Below, one piece after another: positions 1 to 7,096 of a stretch of 11,922 nt of DNA. The translations under genes were made by a program, and so were the position numbers. This DNA is from Ardenticatenia bacterium (lineage in GTDB: Bacteria; Chloroflexota; Anaerolineae; Aggregatilineales; Ch27). Below the pieces are notes generated by a model. It saw only the letters and a list, made by a program, of their open reading frames with translations. It was not told where the DNA came from and did not search any database. The stretch spans positions 1 to 11,922 of the forward strand of contig JALSTC010000462.1 in assembly GCA_026983935.1 (NCBI GenBank), written 5' to 3'. The first letter of the stretch is position 1; each line of letters starts with the position of its first letter.

Positions 1-50
1 GTGCAGACCGATATTGCTGTATGTCTACTGAAAAGCGCATATGCATATAC

Positions 51-56
51 GGAGGG
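51..56 (+). promoter_or_regulatory. Ribosome binding site of glmS
   Basis: GGAGGG ends 10 bases before the ATG at 67. It decides the start in favour of the form with an N-terminal catalytic Cys over the longer in-frame GTG at base 1. Confidence 0.8.
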
Positions 57-66
57 AATCCCATCC

Positions 67-1908
67 ATGTGTGGTATCGTTGGTTACATCGGGCCGCAGA
101 ACGCGGCACCGATCATCCTGGACGGACTGAAACGGCTGGAATATCGCGGCTACGACTCGGCAGGGCTAGCCGTCATTCAAGATTCACAGATCGCACTGCG
201 CCGCAACGTCGGCAAGCTGGACAACCTCATCAAAATGGTTGAAGAAGACCCCGTCTCCGGGAATATCGGCATCGGGCATACCCGCTGGGCCACGCACGGC
301 GAACCGAGCCAGCGCAATGCTCACCCGCACATCAGCATGAACGGTGACGTGGTCGTGGTGCATAACGGCATCGTGGAGAATTTTCTGGAGCTGCGAAGCG
401 AACTGAGCAGTGAGGGCGTCGTGTTTCAATCCGAAACAGACACCGAAGTGATCGTCCATCTCATCGAGCGGTACATGAGCACCCAGGACGACCTGACCGA
501 AGCCACACGCCGGGCCGTCCGGCACCTGCACGGCTCACAGGCCGTTGTTGTAATGAGTGTGCGAGAGCCAGATCGTCTGGTTGCCGTGCGCATCGGCAAC
601 GCGGGCGGCGTGGCCATCGGCCTGGGCGAGGACGAGAATTTCATCGCCTCGGATATCCCGGCCATTCTGGAACATACCCGCCATATGGTCTTCCTGGAAA
701 GCCGCCAGATGGCGACGGTCACCGCAGACGGCTACATGATCCAGACACTCGACGGTGCGCCTGTGCTCTCTCGTCTGGTCACCATCCCCTGGAACCCGAT
801 GAGTGCCGAACTGGGCGAATACAAGCACTTCATGCAGAAGGAAATCTTTGAGCAGGGCCGGGCGCTGACGGACACGCTGCGTGGACGCATTGACTTCGAA
901 ACAGGTGAGGTCACCCTGCCCGACCTGAAGCTGACACCCGATGAGGCCATACGCATCAATAAGATCATCACCACCGCCTGCGGTACCAGCGCCTACAGCG
1001 CACTGGTCGGTAAGTTCCTGTTTGAGGAACTGGCACGTATTCCCGTCGAAGTGGATTACGCCAGCGAATTCCGCTACCGCAATCCGGTTATTGATGAAAA
1101 CACCACCATTCTGGCGATCACCCAGAGCGGCGAGACGGTGGACACGCTGGCAGCCATCGAAGAAGCGCAGGAAAAAGGCGCAAAGGTGTGGAGCATCGTC
1201 AATGCGATCGGCAGCCAGGCCATGCGTGTGGCCGATGGCTATATCACCATGCAGGCCGGGCCGGAGATCGGGGTGGCCTCCACCAAGGCATTCACCACCA
1301 GCCTGGCCGATCAATTCCTGTTGGCCCTGTATCTGGGTCAACTGCGCGGCACAGTCAGCCCGGCGGAGAGCCGCACCCATGCCCAGAATCTGGCCCGCCT
1401 GCCGGACCTCGTCGGCAGCGTACTGGAAAATGCCGCGCAGTATGAGGCTCTGGCAGCAGAGCTGTCAAACTACGAAAACTTCCTCTACCTGGGCCGGGGC
1501 ATCAACTACCCTATCGCGCTGGAAGGGGCGCTCAAGCTGAAGGAGATCAGCTACATCCACGCGGAAGGCTACCCGGCGGGCGAGATGAAACACGGCCCCA
1601 TCGCCCTGATCAGCGAAGAAATGCCCGTGCTGGCAATCGCCCTGCGCGATCATGTCTACGAAAAGATGCTCAGCCAGATCGAGCAGGCCAAAGCCCGCGG
1701 CGGCGTGGTCATCGCCGTGGCGACGGAGGGCGACGACATGATCGCCCAGAAAGTGGACCATGTGCTCTATGTGCCCGAAGTGCCCTACCTGCTCAGCCCG
1801 ATCGTCAGCGTGATCCCGCTGCAGCTCCTGGCCTACTACATCGCCGTCCGGCGCGGCGCGGATGTGGACAAGCCCCGCAACCTGGCGAAGAGCGTCACCG
1901 TCGAATAG
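67..1908 (+). CDS. glmS: Glutamine--fructose-6-phosphate aminotransferase (isomerizing)
   Basis: Makes glucosamine-6-phosphate from fructose-6-phosphate and glutamine, the first committed step to UDP-GlcNAc for cell wall and glycans; cytoplasmic. The 613 residues match the usual length of about 610. The start is ATG at 67 because the next codon gives the catalytic Cys2 of the class-II glutaminase (MCGIVGYIG), which must become N-terminal; GGAGGG lies 10 bases upstream. An in-frame GTG at 1 would bury this Cys. Further glutaminase motifs are HTRWATHG (71-78) and HNG (99-101). Two SIS sugar-isomerase domains follow, with CGTS at 305-308, TQSGET at 352-357 and ASTKAFTT. The isomerase His is H509 in EMKHGP. 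The protein ends in the family signature PRNLAKSVTVE, whose Lys (608) forms the Schiff base with fructose-6-phosphate. All key residues are present. No glmS ribozyme can be judged because only 66 bases of upstream sequence are in the window. Confidence 0.98.
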   Translation: MCGIVGYIGPQNAAPIILDGLKRLEYRGYDSAGLAVIQDSQIALRRNVGKLDNLIKMVEEDPVSGNIGIGHTRWATHGEPSQRNAHPHISMNGDVVVVHNGIVENFLELRSELSSEGVVFQSETDTEVIVHLIERYMSTQDDLTEATRRAVRHLHGSQAVVVMSVREPDRLVAVRIGNAGGVAIGLGEDENFIASDIPAILEHTRHMVFLESRQMATVTADGYMIQTLDGAPVLSRLVTIPWNPMSAELGEYKHFMQKEIFEQGRALTDTLRGRIDFETGEVTLPDLKLTPDEAIRINKIITTACGTSAYSALVGKFLFEELARIPVEVDYASEFRYRNPVIDENTTILAITQSGETVDTLAAIEEAQEKGAKVWSIVNAIGSQAMRVADGYITMQAGPEIGVASTKAFTTSLADQFLLALYLGQLRGTVSPAESRTHAQNLARLPDLVGSVLENAAQYEALAAELSNYENFLYLGRGINYPIALEGALKLKEISYIHAEGYPAGEMKHGPIALISEEMPVLAIALRDHVYEKMLSQIEQAKARGGVVIAVATEGDDMIAQKVDHVLYVPEVPYLLSPIVSVIPLQLLAYYIAVRRGADVDKPRNLAKSVTVE

Positions 1909-1934
1909 CTTCCGCCTGCCTCATGTGCTTTGCC

Positions 1935-1970
1935 CGTGCGGGGGAGGCCAATCCCCCGCACGCAACTTTT
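1935..1970 (+). terminator. Intrinsic terminator after glmS
   Basis: An 11-bp perfect GC-rich stem (CGTGCGGGGGA at 1935-1945 with TCCCCCGCACG at 1952-1962) has a 6-base loop GGCCAA and is followed after CAAC by TTTT at 1967-1970. It lies 26 bases past the glmS stop and separates glmS from the MFS gene. The U-tract is short and set back a little, so leakage is possible. Confidence 0.8.
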
Positions 1971-2013
1971 CCCCCTGATCTGTATCCAATAAACAGAAGG
2001 TTATGGCATCATT

Positions 2014-2019
2014 AAGGGG
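2014..2019 (+). promoter_or_regulatory. Ribosome binding site deciding a TTG start
   Basis: AAGGGG lies 9 bases before the TTG at 2029 and is the only well-placed Shine-Dalgarno for the MFS gene. The ATG at 2003 is out of frame with it. Confidence 0.65.
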
Positions 2020-2028
2020 CAGAGCAAT

Positions 2029-3339
2029 TTGGCGGAAACAACCGCATCTGTTGTGGAAGCAGGCACAGCGCCAGATCAGGCGGAGGATGCAGCAGACGCG
2101 CAGCCCGCGCTGCGCCGCAACTTCTTCGGCGGGATATGGCATGGCGCATTTCTGGCGCTCGGCATGTCCCTCACCCAGCCGACGACCGTGATCGCGGCCT
2201 TCGTCGCCGACCTGACCGGCTCGACGGCGTGGGTGGGCGGCCTGTCCACGGTGCTGACGGCTGCGGGCGTGCTTCCGCAGCTATTCGTGGCCCGCTACAT
2301 CGAACCCCGCCCCCGCAAAATGCCCTATCTGATGCTCGCCATCTACCTGCGCGTGGCAAGCTGGGGCGTGCTGGCCTGGCTGGTGCACAGCATTGGGGCC
2401 AGCAATCCGACACTGACGGCCTGGGCCTTGATCGTCCTGCTGGCAGCGTTCTACGCCGGGGGCGGGCTGGGCGGCGTGCCCTACAATGACATCATCGGCA
2501 AGGTCATTCCACGTGGACGGCGGGGGGCATTCTTCGGCAGCAGGCAGATTCTGGCCGGGCCGCTGTCCGTCGGCGCGGCACTGCTGGCAAAGCAGATTCT
2601 GGGCGATGTGTCCTATCCAGATAACTACGCCATGCTGTTTGGGCTGGCGGCGATCAGTCTGGCCATCGCCTCGCTGGGATTCTGGATAATCAAAGAACCG
2701 CCCCGCACAGATGCCCCCGGACGCCCCGAATCCTGGCGGCACTATGCGGCGCACCTGATAGACGCAGGCAGACAGCTCAAGACGCTGGTCGCAGTGCAGT
2801 TGCTGACCGGCTTCAGCCTGATGGCTCTGCCTTTTTACGTGGTCTATGCGCGGGACAGTCTCAACGCACCGGTCGAATCGACCGGCTGGTTCCTGCTGAT
2901 TCAGGTCATTGGCGGCGTGATCGCCAACCTGATCTGGGCGCGGCTGATCGATCGCTATGGTAGCCGGACGATGCTGACCACATGCGCCACCATTTCCACC
3001 CTGACACCCCTGCTGGCGGTCATGCTGGGGCCGCTGGGATGGCAGGCCATGCTTCCAGTGTTCTTCTTCGCAGGGGCAAGCTTCGGTGGGCGGCAGGTGG
3101 GATTCTCCAGTGCGCTGCTGGCGCTGGCACCCGATACCGAACGCCCGACTTATACGGCGCTCAATGCCGCGCTGACCCTGCCGATCGCCTTTCTGCCACT
3201 GATTGCCGGGCTGCTGCTGCAGTCGCTGTCATACACCACGATCTTCATCATCGTGGCCGGATTCATCGCGGTGGGTGTGCTCTGGACTCGCCGTCTGCCC
3301 GCAGCGCTGCAGGTCAACTGCCACGAACAGCGACACTAA
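2029..3339 (+). CDS. MFS transporter of unknown substrate
   Basis: A 436-residue integral membrane carrier of the major facilitator superfamily. After a hydrophilic N-terminal tail (about residues 1-30, Ala/Glu/Asp-rich) there is a run of hydrophobic segments compatible with 12 helices in two halves. The soluble linker between the halves is about residues 220-255 and contains KEPPRTDAPG. The loop between helices 2 and 3 of the C-terminal half carries the MFS motif-A-like sequence ARLIDRYGSRTML (D308, R309, G311, R313). The cytoplasmic loop IPRGRRGAFFG (from residue 160) resembles that of a bacterial MFS group with no assigned substrate. The start is TTG at 2029, supported by AAGGGG at 2014-2019 with 9 bases of spacing; no in-frame ATG occurs before residue 47, inside the first helix. 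It sits between the glmS terminator and the acyltransferase gene (67-base gap), so co-transcription with the latter is possible. Substrate and direction of transport cannot be told from sequence. Confidence 0.88.
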   Translation: MAETTASVVEAGTAPDQAEDAADAQPALRRNFFGGIWHGAFLALGMSLTQPTTVIAAFVADLTGSTAWVGGLSTVLTAAGVLPQLFVARYIEPRPRKMPYLMLAIYLRVASWGVLAWLVHSIGASNPTLTAWALIVLLAAFYAGGGLGGVPYNDIIGKVIPRGRRGAFFGSRQILAGPLSVGAALLAKQILGDVSYPDNYAMLFGLAAISLAIASLGFWIIKEPPRTDAPGRPESWRHYAAHLIDAGRQLKTLVAVQLLTGFSLMALPFYVVYARDSLNAPVESTGWFLLIQVIGGVIANLIWARLIDRYGSRTMLTTCATISTLTPLLAVMLGPLGWQAMLPVFFFAGASFGGRQVGFSSALLALAPDTERPTYTALNAALTLPIAFLPLIAGLLLQSLSYTTIFIIVAGFIAVGVLWTRRLPAALQVNCHEQRH

Positions 3340-3406
3340 ACCGGCCCGTCGGTGTTACATAAGCAGACTACACCCCACAATACTGGAAAAAGAGGTTCCA
3401 TCGTTC

Positions 3407-4069
3407 ATGAATATCACGGATAATCACTCTCTGCCCGTCCCATCCACGTTGATAGGGCGGATGACACAAACGGCAGCACTGCTCATGCTGCGACTGCTGG
3501 GCTGGCGTCCCGGCGGCCCACCGCCGGACATCCCGAAATACATCGCCATCGGGGCATACCATACCTCAAACTGGGACGCGCTTTTCATGCTGCTGCTGGG
3601 CGTGGTGTTCCAGGTCAGAATCAACTTCATGATCAAGGATAGCTGGTTCCGCGGACCGTTAGGCCCGGTTTTCCACTGGCTGGGCGGCGTGGCCATAGAC
3701 CGCAGCCAGCGGCACAACACCGTGGACCAGATCGCGGAGGCCTTCAAGAATCGTGACCGGCTGATCCTGGTCGTCGCGCCGGAGGGTACGCGCAAGAAAG
3801 TGCCCTACTGGAAGACCGGTTTCTACTATATTGCCCTGAAAGCCGGTGTGCCGATCGTGTTTGGCTATCTGGATTATGGGCGCAAGACCGGCGGCTTTGG
3901 GCCAGTGCTCATCCCTTCCGGCGATATTGAGGCCGATATGGCAATCATCCGCGATTTTTACGCGGATATCACCGCACGCTACCCGGAAAAAGCCGGGGAA
4001 GTGCGGCTGCGCCCGCATGCCGACAGTTCCGATGCATCTGTGCGGGAACCGGCCCTGGTGGATGCATGA
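3407..4069 (+). CDS. PlsC-like lysophospholipid/1-acylglycerol-phosphate acyltransferase family protein
   Basis: A 220-residue member of the glycerol-3-phosphate/lysophosphatidate acyltransferase superfamily. These membrane-associated enzymes move an acyl chain from acyl-CoA or acyl-ACP to a lysophospholipid or related acceptor. The catalytic H-X4-D box is HTSNWD, H52 to D57. The phosphate-binding motif is EGTR at 126-129 (APEGTRKK). Between them lies a typical loop, FRGPLGPVFHWLGGVAIDRS, where the Arg of IDRS is often involved in acceptor binding. The protein is short and has only one weak hydrophobic segment near residues 22-32, so it resembles the small single-domain subgroup rather than the longer PlsC enzymes. 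The ATG at 3407 is preceded by AGAGG (3391-3395), an 11-base spacing that is slightly long. The frame stays open upstream into the MFS gene, but those residues do not look like family sequence. A weak promoter-like pair (GTTACA 3354-3359, 16 bases, CACAAT 3376-3381) precedes it. The exact acceptor is unknown. Confidence 0.85.
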   Translation: MNITDNHSLPVPSTLIGRMTQTAALLMLRLLGWRPGGPPPDIPKYIAIGAYHTSNWDALFMLLLGVVFQVRINFMIKDSWFRGPLGPVFHWLGGVAIDRSQRHNTVDQIAEAFKNRDRLILVVAPEGTRKKVPYWKTGFYYIALKAGVPIVFGYLDYGRKTGGFGPVLIPSGDIEADMAIIRDFYADITARYPEKAGEVRLRPHADSSDASVREPALVDA

Positions 4070-4106
4070 GCGAAAGCCTGCGCTTCCCGGAAATGCCGGG
4101 CACGTC

Positions 4107-4135
4107 TTGAATCGAGCCGGGGGCCACGCTATAAT
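4107..4135 (+). promoter_or_regulatory. Sigma70-type promoter of the thi operon
   Basis: The -35 TTGAAT (4107-4112), a 17-base spacer and a perfect -10 TATAAT (4130-4135) predict transcription starting near 4142. That leaves about 13 bases before the riboswitch aptamer. It lies 38 bases past the acyltransferase stop, so the thiamine genes have their own promoter. Confidence 0.82.
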
Positions 4136-4154
4136 TTGAATATCACAATCGCAT

Positions 4155-4252
4155 ACAGGCCGGGGGAGTTCGCGCAAGCGAGCTGAGAGGATGTGTAGCG
4201 CCGCATCGACCCTTGACCTGATCCGGGTAATACCGGCGTAGGGAGAGCCTTG
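4155..4252 (+). ncRNA. TPP riboswitch (THI element)
   Basis: A cis-acting RNA aptamer that binds thiamine pyrophosphate in the leader of thiB. The conserved parts are in order. P1 is closed by AGGC (4157-4160) with GCCT (4247-4250). P2 is GGG (4163-4166 region) with CCC (4210-4212). P3 is AGTTCGC (4167-4173) with GCGAGCT (4178-4184). The invariant CTGAGA is at 4183-4188. An extra small hairpin (GATG/CATC) sits at about 4190-4207. The other conserved half, ACCCTTGACCTGATC, runs on from 4209, with P5 CCGG (4223-4226)/CCGG (4233-4236) closing GTAATA, then GCGTAGGGA to 4244. These match the pyrophosphate- and pyrimidine-binding halves of the Rfam THI family. Together with the downstream hairpins and a thiamine transporter operon it predicts shut-off of uptake when TPP is plentiful. 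The ends are approximate. Confidence 0.96.
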
Positions 4253-4268
4253 CATACGGAGATGCATC

Positions 4269-4297
4269 AACCACCCCCTGCGCGGAGGTGGTTTTTT
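4269..4297 (+). terminator. Riboswitch-associated intrinsic terminator
   Basis: The stem AACCACC (4269-4275) with GGTGGTT (4287-4293) is extended by CC/GG across one mismatch, with a short TGCGC loop, and ends in a run of six T (4292-4297). It lies just downstream of the TPP aptamer and 64 bases before thiB, the position expected for ligand-controlled transcription attenuation. Confidence 0.88.
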
Positions 4298-4312
4298 GAT
4301 GAATGCTCCGGG

Positions 4313-4352
4313 CCTCCCCATATGAACGTATCCATTTCAGTCCTATGGGAGG
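4313..4352 (+). promoter_or_regulatory. Hairpin covering the thiB Shine-Dalgarno
   Basis: CCTCCCCATA (4313-4322) can pair with TATGGGAGG (4344-4352), with one bulged C and a 21-base loop. The right arm contains the whole GGGAGG Shine-Dalgarno (4347-4352), which lies 9 bases from the thiB ATG. If it forms, the hairpin would block translation initiation in transcripts that escape the terminator. The pairing is seen in sequence; the regulatory role is inferred. Confidence 0.55.
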
Positions 4353-4361
4353 TTGTTTGTC

Positions 4362-5429
4362 ATGAAGACGCGCGCTGTTCTCTTGCTTTTGATCGTTTCG
4401 CTGCTGGCACTTGCGCCTGCACTGGCACAGGATGACAGCGTCACCCTGACCGTCATCACCCATGACAGTTTTGCCGCCAGCGAGGACGTGCTCGCTGCAT
4501 TCGAAGAAGACACCGGCATCACCGTGCGCATCCTGCGCAGCGGCGACGCCGGGACCATGGTCAATCAGGCCGTATTGAGCCGGGAGAATCCGTTGGGAGA
4601 TGTGCTCTACGGCGTGGACAATACCTTCCTCACTCGTGCGCTTGATGCCGATCTGTTCATCCCCTATGAATCGCCGCTGCTGGAAAATGTACCGGAGGAG
4701 TTCATCCTCGACCCGGAACACCGCGTGACCCCGGTGGACTACGGCGATGTCTGCCTGAACTACGATGCCGCCTACTTCGAGGAAAATGACCTGCCGCTGC
4801 CGGAGAGCCTGGCCGATCTGACCGACCCGATCTATGACGGTCTGCTGGTCGTGGAAAATCCGGCTACCTCCTCGCCGGGACTGGCTTTTCTGCTGGTAAC
4901 GGTGGATCAGTTCGGAGCGGATGAGGATGAGGAGGACGGCTACACCTATCTCGATTTCTGGGCCGATCTGGTGGAAAACGACGTACTGGTCGCCGACGAC
5001 TGGTCGGATGCCTACTTCGGGCAGTTCAGCGGCAGCGGCGGCGACGGCACGCGCCCGCTGGTCGTCAGCTACGCCAGCAGTCCGCCCGCCGAGGTCTACT
5101 TCGCCGAGGAAGAACCGGAGGCCGCGCCGACGGGCAGCATCACCGCGCCGGGAACATGCTTCCGGCAGATCGAATTCGTCGGCATCCTGAACGGCACGGA
5201 ACACCTGGAAGCCGCACAGCAGTTCGTGGACTTTATGTTGAGCGTCGAATTCCAGGAAGATATGCCGCTGCAGATGTTCGTTTTCCCGGTGAATCCGGAG
5301 GCAGAACTGCCGGAGGTCTTTGCGACCTACGCTGCCATCCCGGAGGAACCGGTCACCATGGACATCGCCGAAATTGACGCCCACCGCGAAGAATGGATTC
5401 AGGCATGGACCGAAACCGTCCTGCGGTGA
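4362..5429 (+). CDS. thiB: Thiamine ABC transporter, substrate-binding protein
   Basis: Extracytoplasmic binding protein that captures thiamine (and probably its phosphates) and delivers it to ThiP/ThiQ. The 355 residues are slightly longer than E. coli ThiB (about 327). The ATG at 4362 has GGGAGG 9 bases upstream; an in-frame TTG at 4353 would overlap this site and is rejected. Residues 1-22 form a Sec signal peptide (Lys/Arg, Leu-rich core, APALA then QDD) with an AxA-type cleavage site. There is no lipobox Cys, so it is not an evident lipoprotein. The mature start LTVITHDSFAAS closely follows the ThiB family start (LTVYTYDSFA), and the later blocks GDVLYGVDNTFL, YGDVCLNYD (127-135) and FWADLVENDV also fit iron/thiamine-type binding proteins. 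An acidic insert (GADEDEEDG, near 186) is unusual. C131 and C266 could form a disulfide, which is inference. Regulation by the upstream TPP riboswitch strongly supports thiamine as the substrate. Confidence 0.93.
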   Translation: MKTRAVLLLLIVSLLALAPALAQDDSVTLTVITHDSFAASEDVLAAFEEDTGITVRILRSGDAGTMVNQAVLSRENPLGDVLYGVDNTFLTRALDADLFIPYESPLLENVPEEFILDPEHRVTPVDYGDVCLNYDAAYFEENDLPLPESLADLTDPIYDGLLVVENPATSSPGLAFLLVTVDQFGADEDEEDGYTYLDFWADLVENDVLVADDWSDAYFGQFSGSGGDGTRPLVVSYASSPPAEVYFAEEEPEAAPTGSITAPGTCFRQIEFVGILNGTEHLEAAQQFVDFMLSVEFQEDMPLQMFVFPVNPEAELPEVFATYAAIPEEPVTMDIAEIDAHREEWIQAWTETVLR

Positions 5430-7096
5430 GGCCCGGCGCAGGTGCTCTGCGGCACGGGCTGCTGCTCGTGCCGCTGCTTTTTCTGGCCGTTTTCTTCTTC
5501 TATCCGCTGCTTTCGATTCTGAGCGTCAGCCTTGCACCGGACGGTCAGCTCGACCTGAGCGGCTTCGCTGCGCTGATCACATCGGCCTACTACCGCGATA
5601 CCTTCATCTTCACCCTGTGGCAGGCCGTACTTTCCACGCTGCTGACGCTGGGGCTGGCCCTGCCGGGCGCTTATGTCTTCACCCGCTACAGCTTTACTGG
5701 CAGGTCCACACTACTCTCCCTGGCGATTCTGCCGTTCGTCCTGCCGACGGTCGTCGTAGCGGCAGCCTTCACGGCCCTGATCGGCCCGCAGGGTGTGCTC
5801 AACACGCTGGTTATGGGCCTGCTGGGGCTTGAGACGCCGCCCATACAACTGCAGCACACGCTGACCATCATCCTGATCGCCCATGTGTTTTACAATTATC
5901 CGCTGGCGCTGCGTATGATCAGCGGCTACTGGGCCAACCGCAGCCCGCGCATTGAGGAAGCTGCCCGCGTGCTGGGCTGCCGGGGCTGGCGGCTGTGGTG
6001 GGAAATCCGGCTGCCGATTCTGCGTCCGATCATTCTGGCAGCGGCAGCGCTGGTCTTCATCTTCACCTTTACCAGCTTCGGGGTGATCCTGATTCTGGGC
6101 GGACCGCGCTTCGCCACACTGGAGGTGGAAATCTTTCGGCAGGCGATCAGTCTGTTCAATCTGCCGATGGCGGCAGCCCTTTCGCTGGTGCAGATCGGGG
6201 CCATGCTGGCCATGATGGCCGTCTATACACGGCTGCAAAGTCAGATCGCGGGTGAACTGCAAGCCGCGCAGCAGATCGCCCGCCCACCCCACGGCTTCAG
6301 GGAAAAAGTGTTGATCGCTGCCAATGTGGGCCTGATGATTCTGCTGCTGTTCCTGCCGCTGCTGGCGCTGGTCGAGCGATCCCTCACGGTGGGCGTGGAC
6401 GGCTTCACCACACGCTACTACCAACTGCTGACGGTCAATACGCGGCAGTCCATCCTGTTTGTGCCGCCGATTGAAGCCGTGGGCAATTCGCTGTTGTTCG
6501 CAGTGGTCACAATGCTGCTGGCCGTGCTGCTGGGCCTGATCACGGCCACCCTGCTGGCCCAGCGCGAGTCGCGCCTGGCGAACTGGCTCGATCCGCTGTT
6601 CATGCTGCCGCTGGCAACCAGCGCGGTCACGCTGGGCTTTGGCTACATCATCGCGCTGGATGAGCCGCCCCTGAATCTGCGTACCTCGCCCCTCCTGATC
6701 CCGATCGCGCATACCCTGGTGGCGATGCCTTTTGTCGTGCGAAGTGTGCTGCCCGCCCTGCGCGGAATCCCGCCCGATCTCCGCGAGGCGGCGCGGACGC
6801 TGGGCGCGTCTCCCTGGCAGGTGTGGCGGCAGATCGATCTGCCGCTGATCCGGCGGGGGTTGATCGTGGGCGCGACGTTCGCCTTCACCGTCAGCATGGG
6901 TGAATTCGGCGCGTCGGTGTTCGTCGTCCGTCCGGAGACGCCCACCATGCCAGTTGCGATCTACCGGCTGCTGGGCCAGCCGGGCGCGGCCAACTACGGG
7001 CAGGCGCTGGCCATGAGCACCATTCTGATGGTCGTCTGCGCCGTGAGCTTCATGCTGATCGAGCGCCTGCGCGGGGCAGGCATGGGGGAGTTCTGA
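5405..7096 (+). CDS. thiP: Thiamine ABC transporter, fused two-domain permease
   Basis: Inner-membrane channel of the thiamine importer, about 563 residues, carrying two MetI-like permease domains in one chain (the usual ThiP/FbpB layout, about 12 helices). Each half ends in an EAA loop that docks on the ATPase: EEAARVLG at 184-191 (then CRGWRLWWEIRLPILRP) and REAARTLG at 460-467 (then ASPWQVWRQIDLPLIRR). The gene overlaps the end of thiB, a sign of translational coupling. Its start is uncertain. ATG 5405 has a weak GGA 7 bases upstream, ATG 5393 has its purines too close, and GTG 5426 would give a 4-base GTGA overlap but has no visible Shine-Dalgarno. All three leave the first membrane helix intact. 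The stop TGA shares its A with the ATG of thiQ. The homologous iron permeases look alike, but the TPP riboswitch context favours thiamine. Confidence 0.92.
   Translation: MDRNRPAVRPGAGALRHGLLLVPLLFLAVFFFYPLLSILSVSLAPDGQLDLSGFAALITSAYYRDTFIFTLWQAVLSTLLTLGLALPGAYVFTRYSFTGRSTLLSLAILPFVLPTVVVAAAFTALIGPQGVLNTLVMGLLGLETPPIQLQHTLTIILIAHVFYNYPLALRMISGYWANRSPRIEEAARVLGCRGWRLWWEIRLPILRPIILAAAALVFIFTFTSFGVILILGGPRFATLEVEIFRQAISLFNLPMAAALSLVQIGAMLAMMAVYTRLQSQIAGELQAAQQIARPPHGFREKVLIAANVGLMILLLFLPLLALVERSLTVGVDGFTTRYYQLLTVNTRQSILFVPPIEAVGNSLLFAVVTMLLAVLLGLITATLLAQRESRLANWLDPLFMLPLATSAVTLGFGYIIALDEPPLNLRTSPLLIPIAHTLVAMPFVVRSVLPALRGIPPDLREAARTLGASPWQVWRQIDLPLIRRGLIVGATFAFTVSMGEFGASVFVVRPETPTMPVAIYRLLGQPGAANYGQALAMSTILMVVCAVSFMLIERLRGAGMGEF

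Noticed and set aside
1..66. Extended glmS start at GTG 1
   Set aside because: GlmS needs Cys right after the initiator Met; the ATG at 67 with GGAGGG upstream fits and the 22 extra residues do not.
4086..4100. Hairpin CCCGG/CCGGG after the acyltransferase gene as a terminator
   Set aside because: Only a 5-bp stem and no T-run follows, so it is not supported as an intrinsic terminator.
4143..5384. Long open frame on the minus strand opposite thiB and the riboswitch
   Set aside because: It is the shadow of thiB, its translation has no domain-like features, and it would cover the TPP riboswitch and the thi promoter.
5711..6712. 333-codon minus-strand frame opposite thiP
   Set aside because: Gln/Arg/His-rich low-complexity translation typical of the complement of a Leu-rich membrane protein gene; not a gene.
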